Below the pieces are notes generated by a model. The model did no database searches. It saw nothing but the letters and a program-made list of their open reading frames with translations, and was not told where the DNA came from. A stretch of 37,004 nt of DNA from an uncultured Victivallales bacterium (GTDB taxonomy: Bacteria > Verrucomicrobiota > Lentisphaeria > Oligosphaerales > JAFGRS01): the NCBI GenBank assembly GCA_903837355.1, contig CAILUI010000160.1, positions 1 through 37,004 on the forward strand, given 5' to 3'. A program made the translations under genes and the position numbers. Positions 24,902-32,616 of the stretch are shown piece by piece (within the stretch, counting starts at the first letter, position 1; the number at the start of each line of letters is the position of its first letter).

Positions 24902-27343
24902 TCACTTGGCGGTCGTGCCCAACGCGCAGTAGGGCAGGACAGCCTCGGCATTCTGGTCGTAGTTGAACACGGTGAAACCGCCCGTCTTAAACTCGCGGCA
25001 GATGGCGATCTGCTCGATGAGGCGCACCGGATCGCGCGGATCGGTCCAGCAGGAGAGACCGATGCCGGGGTACAGCGGCTTGCCGGAGGCCCACTCGGTC
25101 TGGTTGCGCACATAGGTGCGGAAGGTCTGGTTGCTGTCGGTATAATCCATCGGGCAGACGAAGTCGAGGTAGCCCTTTTCGCACCACAGTTTCCAGTCCT
25201 GCCCGATGCTGTCACGGTCGGTGGGCCAGTTGCTGAACACCGCCGCGGAGATACGGATGCCAGGGCGTACCTGCCGGGCCTGCTCAGCCACGCTGCGCAC
25301 CACCAGGGTGATCTGGTCGCGCCGCCAGTCCAGCCAGCGGCTGCGCACCGCGCCCGCCGCCCGCACGTCAGCCGGCCAGTTGGCCAGCGCCCGCCCGAGA
25401 TGTTGCTCGAAACGCGCCCGGCAACCGTCGCAGAAGCAGTGGCTGCCATCGGGGAAGCGGATGTAGTCGAAGTGCAGGCCGTCGACCGGGTACTTGCGGG
25501 CGATCTCGACCATAGCCTCGATCTCAAGCTTCTGGTTCTCTGGGTGGGAAGGACAGAGCCAGCGCTCCTCGAGCTTGCCCTCCGCGTCACGTTGCACGCG
25601 GCCAGCGGCGACCATGCTCCTGACGAAGGCTGCGTCGGTAGCGCTGCCCATGTTCCAGTTCACCTTCCAGACGTGACACTGGACCTGATACGTGCGGCAG
25701 GCATCCAGGCAAAGCTGCAACTGATCGCCTTTGCTGGCCAGCTCGGCGTAGGGCGGCAACACGGTGCTGGGATAGAAGGCCACGCCGCCCCAGAGCAGGT
25801 TCGGCAGGATGGCATTGAAGCCCTTGCCGGCCAGCAGGGCAATGGCCTCATCCCAGGTCTTGCCCGGCAGCCCGAAAGCGTCGTGGCACCAGAAGGCGCG
25901 GTGTTCACCGGGCGCCGCCGGGCGGGTCATGCACCAGGCCGTCATGGCCGCCAGCCGCGCCTCCCGGGCGGCCGTGATCGCCTGGGCACACTGGCCAGCC
26001 GCCAGCGCCTGTTGGGCGCGCTGCGCCGCGGCGAGCGCGCCGGTCCAGGTGTCCTTGGCCTTGCCCGTAACGGCTTCACGGTCCATGGCGACGGTCAACT
26101 CGGCCAGGTCGGCGAACGAGCCGAAAGTGCCGGCGCGGTCGATCTCGCGGCGGGCCGCCTGCGCCCAGGCGTCGGGGATGAGCTGGCCCACCAGCGCCAG
26201 CATGAGCTGCTTCTTGCCGTCCCAGTCATCCGGCAGCAGGATGTGGCTCAGGTGGACACCGCCAGGGCTCGACGTCAGCGCCGGCAACTCGGTGTCCTTG
26301 CCGTCGCTGCCGCGCCAGACGGCGATCACCTTACCGCGGGCGTCGGCGGGGTAGGCGGTGGTCACGTTCCAAGACGCCTGGCCGACGAACTCGGGCTGCC
26401 CCTGGATGCCAGCCCCGACGCGCTGCAGGCCCAGGAAAGGACCCGCCGGCGGTCGCACATACTGGCCGGGACGCATCCCCATGATCGCCAGGATCGGCGC
26501 CGGGACGGTATAGAAGGTCATCAGGCGCCCGCCGCCGTCCACGAACTCCTGCAAGAGGGCGGTGGCGGCATCGGGCACACTCGGGTTGAAGGGCAACAGG
26601 ACCAGTTTGCGCCCCTGGAGCCGCTCGCGGGTCAGGTCCAGATCCGCCAGCAGGGCGTAGTCCACCCCGAGGTCGTCCAGGCAGCGACCCACGGTCTCGG
26701 CAGACTGGGTGACGGTCTTGCCGTCCGGACCGCTGGCGGCGGAGTCGGCCCGGAGGACAATGATGGCGCCAGCGGCGCCGATGGGCCCGAGTTGAGCGAT
26801 GCCGAACTCGGTATCCAGGTCACGGCGCGACCGCCAGGCGGAAATGCGGATGGTGTCGACCGTGCCCCACCCCGCCGGCTTGTCCTCGGCGCTGGTCTGG
26901 CTCTTGTTGACGACTACGCGCTCCCAGGCGCCATCGCGCGTGACGCTGAAGCTCGCGGTGTACCAGCCGGCGCCGCTGTGGCAGTAGGCCGAATAGTAGG
27001 CCACCGGGTTGGTGTCCGCGCTGTAGAAAAGGAACTGGAAACCGCGGGCCATCGACAGGTCGGCGCTGAGCTTGATGTCCCAACTGCAGCGCTCGTGCTC
27101 GGTTCCCTTGAGGTTCCCCGCCAAGCGCACGAAGGTCCGCTCGCCACTGCCCGCCAGGGTGACGGGCAGGCTGCCCTGCATCGGCTCAAAAAGCGCTGTG
27201 GCCGCGGCCGTGGTCTGCACCTGAAACCCGGGGAAGACGGGCCACGTGGCCGCCGGCGGCGCCGGAATCTCGGCCCGCGCCAACGCGCCCAGGCCAAGGC
27301 CCCCCGCCAGCAACAGCGACAGCATTCCATGGGATGTGTTCAC
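24902..27343 (-). CDS. exported GHL10-type glycoside-hydrolase-like protein
   Basis: The 813-residue product begins with GTG and a signal peptide ending near ALARA. The N-terminal half, about 30-210, looks like a beta-sandwich. About 240-400 is an alpha/beta region with VLLPFNPSVPDAATALLQEF, resembling a glutamine-amidotransferase-like fold. From about 480 to the end is a TIM barrel with GFNAILPNLLWGG, HVWKVNWN, the diagnostic DGLHFDYIRFPDG, SAAVFSNWP and CPMDYTDSN, as in the GHL10 family (PF02638) and GH13/42-related barrels. DYIRFP carries the usual acidic residue. Family members act on or near cell-wall or plant-type polysaccharides; the substrate here is unknown. GGAGGT six bases upstream fixes the GTG start. 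Confidence 0.88.
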   Translation of the reverse strand: MNTSHGMLSLLLAGGLGLGALARAEIPAPPAATWPVFPGFQVQTTAAATALFEPMQGSLPVTLAGSGERTFVRLAGNLKGTEHERCSWDIKLSADLSMARGFQFLFYSADTNPVAYYSAYCHSGAGWYTASFSVTRDGAWERVVVNKSQTSAEDKPAGWGTVDTIRISAWRSRRDLDTEFGIAQLGPIGAAGAIIVLRADSAASGPDGKTVTQSAETVGRCLDDLGVDYALLADLDLTRERLQGRKLVLLPFNPSVPDAATALLQEFVDGGGRLMTFYTVPAPILAIMGMRPGQYVRPPAGPFLGLQRVGAGIQGQPEFVGQASWNVTTAYPADARGKVIAVWRGSDGKDTELPALTSSPGGVHLSHILLPDDWDGKKQLMLALVGQLIPDAWAQAARREIDRAGTFGSFADLAELTVAMDREAVTGKAKDTWTGALAAAQRAQQALAAGQCAQAITAAREARLAAMTAWCMTRPAAPGEHRAFWCHDAFGLPGKTWDEAIALLAGKGFNAILPNLLWGGVAFYPSTVLPPYAELASKGDQLQLCLDACRTYQVQCHVWKVNWNMGSATDAAFVRSMVAAGRVQRDAEGKLEERWLCPSHPENQKLEIEAMVEIARKYPVDGLHFDYIRFPDGSHCFCDGCRARFEQHLGRALANWPADVRAAGAVRSRWLDWRRDQITLVVRSVAEQARQVRPGIRISAAVFSNWPTDRDSIGQDWKLWCEKGYLDFVCPMDYTDSNQTFRTYVRNQTEWASGKPLYPGIGLSCWTDPRDPVRLIEQIAICREFKTGGFTVFNYDQNAEAVLPYCALGTTAK

Positions 27344-27349
27344 GGCGTG

Positions 27350-27355
27350 ACCTCC
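27350..27355 (-). promoter_or_regulatory. ribosome binding site that fixes a GTG start
   Basis: GGAGGT on the minus strand lies six bases before GTG at 27343. An ATG at 27325 inside the signal peptide is less well placed. Confidence 0.7.
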
Positions 27356-27520
27356 ACGTGAAACAACGGACGAAGACTCGACCGGCATGGACCGCGTTGC
27401 GGCATAATGTGCGTGGCGCACCGTACCCGCGCAACCCCTAAGCGGGTCCGGCACGCGCGAGAAGCTGGGCGGCGGGCCTGGGCGTCAAGCTGATGCGTGC
27501 TGATGTTCAGCCCCCGCACG

Positions 27521-27634
27521 AAAGCGGCGTCAAGCCGCCGCAGTCCAAGGAGTCCGGCTAGTGCCGGGACTCGGTTCCATACTGCGCCGGCCGCCAGGCC
27601 AAGCTTTGGACTGCCGGTGGCTTGAAACCGCTTT
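27521..27634. repeat. inverted repeat pair, REPIN-like, in a 343-base gap
   Basis: The gap 27344-27686 has no gene. In it, 27521-27549 and 27604-27634 are inverted near-copies of about 30 bases; one reads AAAGCGGCGTCAAGCC and the other, reversed, AAAGCGGTTTCAAGCC, both ending in CAGTCCAAG. Each arm can fold by itself (GCGGC with GCCGC in the first). Between them AGTCCGGC pairs with GCCGGGACT around TAGT. Two REP-like units in opposite orientation are the definition of a REPIN. The rest of the gap shows no clear promoter or terminator. Confidence 0.55.
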
Positions 27635-27686
27635 GCGTTCCCAGGGCTTGGGTTGACGCCGCTGGGCGGCGGCGGGACGCGCTCCC

Positions 27687-30600
27687 CTACCACACCACGC
27701 GCAGCAGTCGGAAGTCCCTGTCGCTTAGGCTAATGGGTTGCAGAATATCGACCGGCTCGCCGGTCTCCGCATCGGTCGCCGTGGGCGCGACCCCGGCGCC
27801 CAGCACAGCCTTCAGGTCGAGCTGGCCGCTGGCGGCGGCGTCACTGAGGTTGCCGACCACCAGCAGCAGGCGCTTCTCGTCCGCCCAACTATAGGTACTG
27901 ACCCGCAACCGGGGCTCGCTGCTCGTCACCCGCGCCGCCGGGTCCCAGTAGCCGATGAAGCGGGCCGCCGTGACGTTGTTGGTGTCCAGCGCTTTCCAAA
28001 CCCGGCTGATGGTCTCCCAGTGGATGCGGTTGCCATTGCAGGGGACATCATGGAGTAGCAGGGCCGTCAGCAGCGGCCGCGAACGGCGAGCCTCGTCGCG
28101 CATCTCCTCCAGGCTGTTGGCCACCATGGAGAGGAACTGGATACCGACACCCCGGATCTGCGAATTGTAGTTGCACTGCCACTCGTCGGCGCTGACGGCA
28201 TCGGTGTAGACGTTCGGGTTGCGCGGCGCGGTGTGCATGAACTCCTCCCCCGGGAAGTCCAGATCGGTGAAGGAGTGGACCGGCGGGCAGAAGGCCAGCC
28301 AGTTGTGGGTCCAGAGGTAGCCCTCGGGCCGAAGGCCATGAATGATCGTGTAGAGGCGCTGGTACATGGCCCGCTTGGCGAGGATACCGAAGCTGCCGCG
28401 TGACTGCCCGAAGACGTCGACGACGCCGCACCCGTGGCGCGGGTTGTCGCAGGCGGACGGACAGCCGTAGTCGAGGTAGAGCCCGGCGAAAGGGTACTTG
28501 GTCATGTAGGTGCGCGTAGCGAAGGTCATCCAGTCGGCGAAGCCGCTGGTTGGGCAGACGCTGCCGATGTAGACCTCGCGACCGCGCCACTCGGTGCGGT
28601 AATCCTTGGGCGCCGGGCGGCCGTTGCTGGTGATCTCCCACTGCGATTCGTAGAAGTCGTAGATGGGGTTGTTGGTGGGCATCGCACTGCCGCAGGCGTA
28701 GGGGACGCAGTCGATGCCCAGCGCCTTGTACTCGGCCAGTTCCTTGAGGCCCTTTTCGGGCTCCACCAAGTCGCCGAGGAGCCAGCGGTTGGTGAACTGA
28801 ATGCCCTCAACGTCCATCCAGCAGACGCTCTGCAGGGTCTCGCCGCGGGGTGCCCGCCAGCCCTCGGCGTGGATCCGGCGCCAGTCGGGCCGCAGCGGCC
28901 GGGTGGGAGTGGCGGTGAGCCCCATGATGTAAGGCGTCGGACCGGCGATGTCCACCGGCTTGCCGATGATCTGCGCCCGAATCACGGCCTCGTCACCGCG
29001 CCGTATGACCGCAACTGGCGAGGCGCTGTCAGCCCACACCCAGTTGGCATCGCGATCGGTGAACCAGCACAGCCCCACCCGGTCATTGGTCACCCAGGCC
29101 CAGTCGCGCCGGGCCGGCACCTTGCCGAGCTTCGGCCAGTCGGCGTCATAGGGAAAGACGAAGCGCGCCGCCGTCATGGGCACCGCGGCCTCGAGCCAGA
29201 AGGCGTCCACACGCACCTTCGCCCCCGCCGTCGCCGGCACCAGGTTCAGCTCGCAGGTGACCAAACCATCGTAAGCCACCGTCCGTCGCCAATCCAGGCG
29301 GAGACTGCCATCGGACAGGGTGGCGGAACCGGCGCTGATCAGCCGGTCCGGCGCTGCCTCCACCACCTCCTCGGTACCTGCCGGGAAGGGGAGGATCTGA
29401 CCGCCCCGCTCCACCGCCAGCGTCACCTGCCGCGCCAGGACGGACTGCCCCGCGCTGCTGGCCGCGGCGGGGAAAGGCTGACCGCTGAACCCGTAGGTCC
29501 GGTTCAGCACCGCGACCGTCGACCCGTCAACCCGGATCGGCACCCAGGGCGCCGGGATGCTGCGGTCGCTGCCGGCCCCGGCGCTCAGGAAAGCAGGGTC
29601 GGGCCGTTCAAAGGGCAACCGCGCCGCCAGCGGCGTAGCGCCGCCGGTCACCGTCGCCTCGAGGTCATAGGTGCCCACGGGCAACTCACCCAGGCGCAGC
29701 CGGAACTCCTCAGCCGCTGCCACCGGCGTGAAGGTCGCGCTCACCCTCGGCGTGGCCGCGACCCGGTCCGTCAGGGTGAGCGTCAGCCGGGCGCTGTGCT
29801 CGCGCAGGCTCCGCGTCAGGACTTCGTCCTGGGCCCCGGAGAGATCAACGTGCACCGCCAGTTCGCCTGTCGCCGCGTCGTTCTTGGTGCTCAGCGCGAG
29901 AGGTTGTTTCACCCAGAGTGCGGTATTGAAGCGGTAGAGGGGGTCCGGCCCGTCGGGGGCACGGAGCGTCAGGTCGAGGAAGCCTTCACCCGGCGGCGGC
30001 AAGCTGAAAGACGGCACCGCGGCGGCAGTGGTCCAGGACCAGGAACCGAGTTCGGCCGTCTCCCCGGTCACGACCAGCGTTGCCTGCAGTGGCGCGCCTT
30101 GGAGTACAGACAAACCCAGGAGCGCCTGGCCGGAACCCAGGTCGCCAAGCTGATCCAGGCGTACGGCGAGCCCGGCGGGCTGGAAGTGGAGCAGGCCCAT
30201 GTTGGCGGGGTCGTCGAAGCCGCTGCGCTCGGAGACCACGGTTGCCGACCAGGCCAGCCAGCGCTCGTAGTCGCCGCCGAGGGTCTCCGCCAAGGGCCGG
30301 TGCAGGCCGAACTCGGCCAGCCAGGGCTGTCCCGGTTCGGGGACACCGCCCAGATCGGCGAAGGGGATCCGCAGCTCCGCTGTCCAGCCCGTGGCCTGGC
30401 GTTGCGCGGCGCACTGATAGCCGGTCTGCCAGGCCCAGATCTCGGGCTCCACACTGACTCCCTGCGCCCGGCGCGCCGCCCAGGCCCCGGCCGGGTTCAC
30501 CGCAAACTGGTAGAAGACATCCGCCGGCGTCTTGTGGACCCCGCTCGGCGTCCACGGCGGCCGCAGGATGACTTCGGCCTCGTCGCCGCCGAACACGGCC

Positions 30601-31607
30601 GCGTCCCGGCCGCTGCCCTGACACGAGACCTCGTGCGGCGTCTCCGCCGCGAAGGCCAGCAGCAAGGCCTGCGCGTCGTACTTCAGGCTGCACCAGCCGC
30701 GCAGGGCGGTGACGCGCCCGCCGTCCAGCTTCTTCATGATCGGCACCCGCGAGGCGTCGGCCCACTCTGCGGCCTCGAGTTGCCCATCCAGGCGGACGGG
30801 GACGGCGCTGCGCGGAACCGGGGCGGCGGCGGGCTGGTGGCGCTTGGCGACCGCGGAACGGAACTGCCGGAACCGGGCCCGCATCTCCGCCGGCGTCAGG
30901 GGCCGCGCCAGAATGCTCACCTCATCCACCCGCGTCGTGCGCACGGGCCCGGGCTCCTCCTTCCAGAAGGGATTGGGCATAATCCAGATCGCCTCCTGCG
31001 GCCCCGGCAGGCCACGTGTCACTGGCAGGCCGTAGGTCTGCTCGCCCACCTTCTCGCCGTTGACGAACAGCGCGAACTGGTTGCTGCTCCAAGTCAGGCC
31101 AAGTTGAGTCCACTCACCACGGCTCAGGACTGCGGGGTTCTTCGGCACGACGTCGCGCTCGGTGATGCAGAGTTCACGGCCATCGATCCGAGCCCGGAAG
31201 TCGAGGTTGCGATCACCGCCGGGGAAATGGTGGTAGTAGAGGAAGTAGTGGATCCCGTAGCCCTTTTCGGTGCCGATGCTGAGCAGCGGCGTGAAGCCCT
31301 CGGTATCCCGGTCCCAGTCAAGCGGTTGCAGCCAGAGGATGAGACTGCCCTGGTTGAGGTCGAGGTTACCCGGGGCGTGGTAGGCCAGTTGCCGGCCGGG
31401 CGCCGACACCTCGACGGACTGCCCGCCAATCCCGGCTGCCGGCAGGGGCTCGCCCTGGGTGCCGGGAATGGGTTTGGGATCACCCTTGGCGGCCGCGGCA
31501 ACCGCGCTGCCACGGTCGAAGTCCGCCTGCAGGAGCACCTCGTCGGCCCGCAGGCTGAGCACCGCAGTCAGCAGGACCACGAGCAAGGTCGAGTGTGACA
31601 GGTTCAC
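27687..31607 (-). CDS. exported LamG / CBM9-like / glycoside-hydrolase-like giant
   Basis: The 1306-residue product starts at GTG with a signal peptide (cleavage near residue 21, LRA-DEV). Residues 24-245 are a concanavalin-like LamG domain (QGSLILWLQP, GEWTQLGLTWS, RVDEVSILARPLTPAEM). Residues about 268-455 are a CBM9-like domain (VRLDGQLEAAEWADA, DEAEVILRP, TAELRIPFADLGG). Beta-sandwich modules follow to about 830. The C-terminal part (SVCWMDVEGIQFTNRW, PFAGLYLDYGCPSACDNP, LPEGYLWTHNW-like segment, DLDFPGEEFMH) has the look of the DUF6067 TIM-barrel glycosidase-like proteins of PVC bacteria. Acidic candidates include LDYG and DFPGEE. Its length and domains point to polysaccharide binding and cleavage outside the cell; the substrate is unknown. 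Confidence 0.88.
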   Translation of the reverse strand: MNLSHSTLLVVLLTAVLSLRADEVLLQADFDRGSAVAAAAKGDPKPIPGTQGEPLPAAGIGGQSVEVSAPGRQLAYHAPGNLDLNQGSLILWLQPLDWDRDTEGFTPLLSIGTEKGYGIHYFLYYHHFPGGDRNLDFRARIDGRELCITERDVVPKNPAVLSRGEWTQLGLTWSSNQFALFVNGEKVGEQTYGLPVTRGLPGPQEAIWIMPNPFWKEEPGPVRTTRVDEVSILARPLTPAEMRARFRQFRSAVAKRHQPAAAPVPRSAVPVRLDGQLEAAEWADASRVPIMKKLDGGRVTALRGWCSLKYDAQALLLAFAAETPHEVSCQGSGRDAAVFGGDEAEVILRPPWTPSGVHKTPADVFYQFAVNPAGAWAARRAQGVSVEPEIWAWQTGYQCAAQRQATGWTAELRIPFADLGGVPEPGQPWLAEFGLHRPLAETLGGDYERWLAWSATVVSERSGFDDPANMGLLHFQPAGLAVRLDQLGDLGSGQALLGLSVLQGAPLQATLVVTGETAELGSWSWTTAAAVPSFSLPPPGEGFLDLTLRAPDGPDPLYRFNTALWVKQPLALSTKNDAATGELAVHVDLSGAQDEVLTRSLREHSARLTLTLTDRVAATPRVSATFTPVAAAEEFRLRLGELPVGTYDLEATVTGGATPLAARLPFERPDPAFLSAGAGSDRSIPAPWVPIRVDGSTVAVLNRTYGFSGQPFPAAASSAGQSVLARQVTLAVERGGQILPFPAGTEEVVEAAPDRLISAGSATLSDGSLRLDWRRTVAYDGLVTCELNLVPATAGAKVRVDAFWLEAAVPMTAARFVFPYDADWPKLGKVPARRDWAWVTNDRVGLCWFTDRDANWVWADSASPVAVIRRGDEAVIRAQIIGKPVDIAGPTPYIMGLTATPTRPLRPDWRRIHAEGWRAPRGETLQSVCWMDVEGIQFTNRWLLGDLVEPEKGLKELAEYKALGIDCVPYACGSAMPTNNPIYDFYESQWEITSNGRPAPKDYRTEWRGREVYIGSVCPTSGFADWMTFATRTYMTKYPFAGLYLDYGCPSACDNPRHGCGVVDVFGQSRGSFGILAKRAMYQRLYTIIHGLRPEGYLWTHNWLAFCPPVHSFTDLDFPGEEFMHTAPRNPNVYTDAVSADEWQCNYNSQIRGVGIQFLSMVANSLEEMRDEARRSRPLLTALLLHDVPCNGNRIHWETISRVWKALDTNNVTAARFIGYWDPAARVTSSEPRLRVSTYSWADEKRLLLVVGNLSDAAASGQLDLKAVLGAGVAPTATDAETGEPVDILQPISLSDRDFRLLRVVW

Positions 31608-31686
31608 GGTGCTCTTCTCCCGTGCCGTGAGCGCACGTTCGCGTGAGGTCATGCGCAACTTCTCGGAGAGGCCAGCCGGTGGCTGA

Positions 31687-32616
31687 TCAGCAGCCGGCCC
31701 AAAGCCAGTCCTCTGGCCTCGCCACCAGCCCCGCCTTGACGGGGTTCTGAGCAATGTACTCCCTGGCGGCCTGCAGGTGCCTCTCGTCGCGGATGAAGCG
31801 GTCCCAGAACTCCCGATGCCAGCCGGGAGCACCGGGAGCGACGAGGCGGGGCGCGTGGAGCCTGGGAGCGCCGGCCAGACGGGGGCTGGGAGCGCCGAGC
31901 GTCGGCTCGGCTCCAGTGCCGACCAGACGGGGGCTGGGAGCGCCGAGCGTCGGCTCGGCTCCAGTGCCGACCAGACGGTCGGCGGTCCCAGGATCTCCAA
32001 TGCCGACCAGACGGTCGGCGGTCCCAGGATCCCCACTGCCGACCAGACGGTCGGCGGTCCCGGCCAGCAACTCCTTGATCTTCTTGCCGGTGTAGCCCTT
32101 CCAGGCCTGCACGATCCTTGGCAGGGACACGCCGTCGTATACCCGCACCAACACGTGAACGTGATTGGGCATCACGACATAGGCCATCAGCTCATAGCGC
32201 GTACCGGCATAGTGCCGCCAGTTCTCGATGACCAGCTCTGCGATCTGCGGAACCCGCAAGACGCACGAACCGTGGCCGGCGTCCGCAAGCTCCTCGATAC
32301 GCCTCCGGCGCTGCAGGCTCCGCCGTTCGGGCGGCAGGCTGCGCAGTTCGGCCTCCAGGTCGGTGACGGCTTGGGCCGGAAGGCTATCGGCCAGACGATA
32401 GGTGATCATCTGCAGCAACCTAGGGCAGTCACGATGCGGCAGATAGCCACGGCTGTACCATTCCTTGGTGCCGGGGGCAGTGGGAGCGCTGGGAGTGCTG
32501 GGAGCGCCGAGCGTCGGCTCGGCTCCAGTGCCGACCAGACGGTCGGCGGTCCCAGGAGCTCCGGTGCCGGCCAGACGGTCGGCAGTCCCAGGCCTGCTTT
32601 CGCCGCGGCGCGTCAC
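31687..32616 (-). CDS. REP-associated tyrosine transposase (RAYT) carrying in-frame repeat arrays
   Basis: The 309-residue protein is a Y1/HUH transposase of the RAYT group. It has WYSRGYLPHRD (53-63), ITYRLADSLP (71-80), the metal-binding HVH at 152-154 in VMPNHVHVLV, WHREFWDRFIRDERH (266-280) and the catalytic Tyr 287 in REYIAQNPVKAGL. These nick and rejoin single-stranded DNA. Two blocks are not family sequence: residues 8-50 and about 185-265, repeats of GTADRLVGTG and AEPTLGAPSPR encoded by REP-like palindromes. The second block sits between the HxH motif and the tyrosine helix, where relatives have a short loop. The only in-frame start upstream of WYSRGY is GTG 32616, overlapping the esterase stop by four bases. 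All catalytic motifs are intact. Confidence 0.9.
   Translation of the reverse strand: MTRRGESRPGTADRLAGTGAPGTADRLVGTGAEPTLGAPSTPSAPTAPGTKEWYSRGYLPHRDCPRLLQMITYRLADSLPAQAVTDLEAELRSLPPERRSLQRRRRIEELADAGHGSCVLRVPQIAELVIENWRHYAGTRYELMAYVVMPNHVHVLVRVYDGVSLPRIVQAWKGYTGKKIKELLAGTADRLVGSGDPGTADRLVGIGDPGTADRLVGTGAEPTLGAPSPRLVGTGAEPTLGAPSPRLAGAPRLHAPRLVAPGAPGWHREFWDRFIRDERHLQAAREYIAQNPVKAGLVARPEDWLWAGC
31822..32064. repeat. REP-like array inside the RAYT frame (internal array)
   Basis: Two exact 48-bp units lie at 31881-31928 and 31929-31976, then 36-bp units at 31977-32012 and 32013-32048 with a partial third. The 48-bp unit holds the perfect hairpin GCCGAGCGTCGGCTCGGC (31894-31911, 31942-31959), preceded on each strand by GGAG, the tetranucleotide that marks REP sequences. 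The 36-bp junctions make GCCGACCAGACGGTCGGC (31966-31983, 32002-32019, 32038-32055). Bases 31822-31880 are degenerate GGAG-rich units. Unit lengths are multiples of three. Confidence 0.88.
32470..32592. repeat. REP-like array at the 5' end of the RAYT frame
   Basis: Three 9-bp GGGAGYGCY units (32482-32508) lead into the same hairpins as the internal array: GCCGAGCGTCGGCTCGGC at 32506-32523 and GCCGACCAGACGGTCGGC at 32530-32547, then a one-mismatch copy at about 32566-32583. Bases 32498-32557 are identical to 31934-31993. The two 60-bp copies are 564 bases apart, exactly 188 codons, so both are read in the same frame. Confidence 0.88.

Noticed and set aside
23843..27361. Long open frame of over 1100 codons on the plus strand
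   Set aside because: It is antisense to murF and the GHL10 gene, whose motifs are clear. High GC makes stop codons rare in antisense frames. The same holds for the plus-strand frames at 28434-31598, 1646-3775 and 33324-35021.
31608..32036. 143-residue N-terminal extension of the LamG giant
   Set aside because: It translates the RAYT repeat arrays in another frame and would hide the signal peptide after GTG 31607.
31822..32064. CRISPR array
   Set aside because: The repeats are contiguous with no unique spacers, lie in a coding frame, and no cas gene is near.
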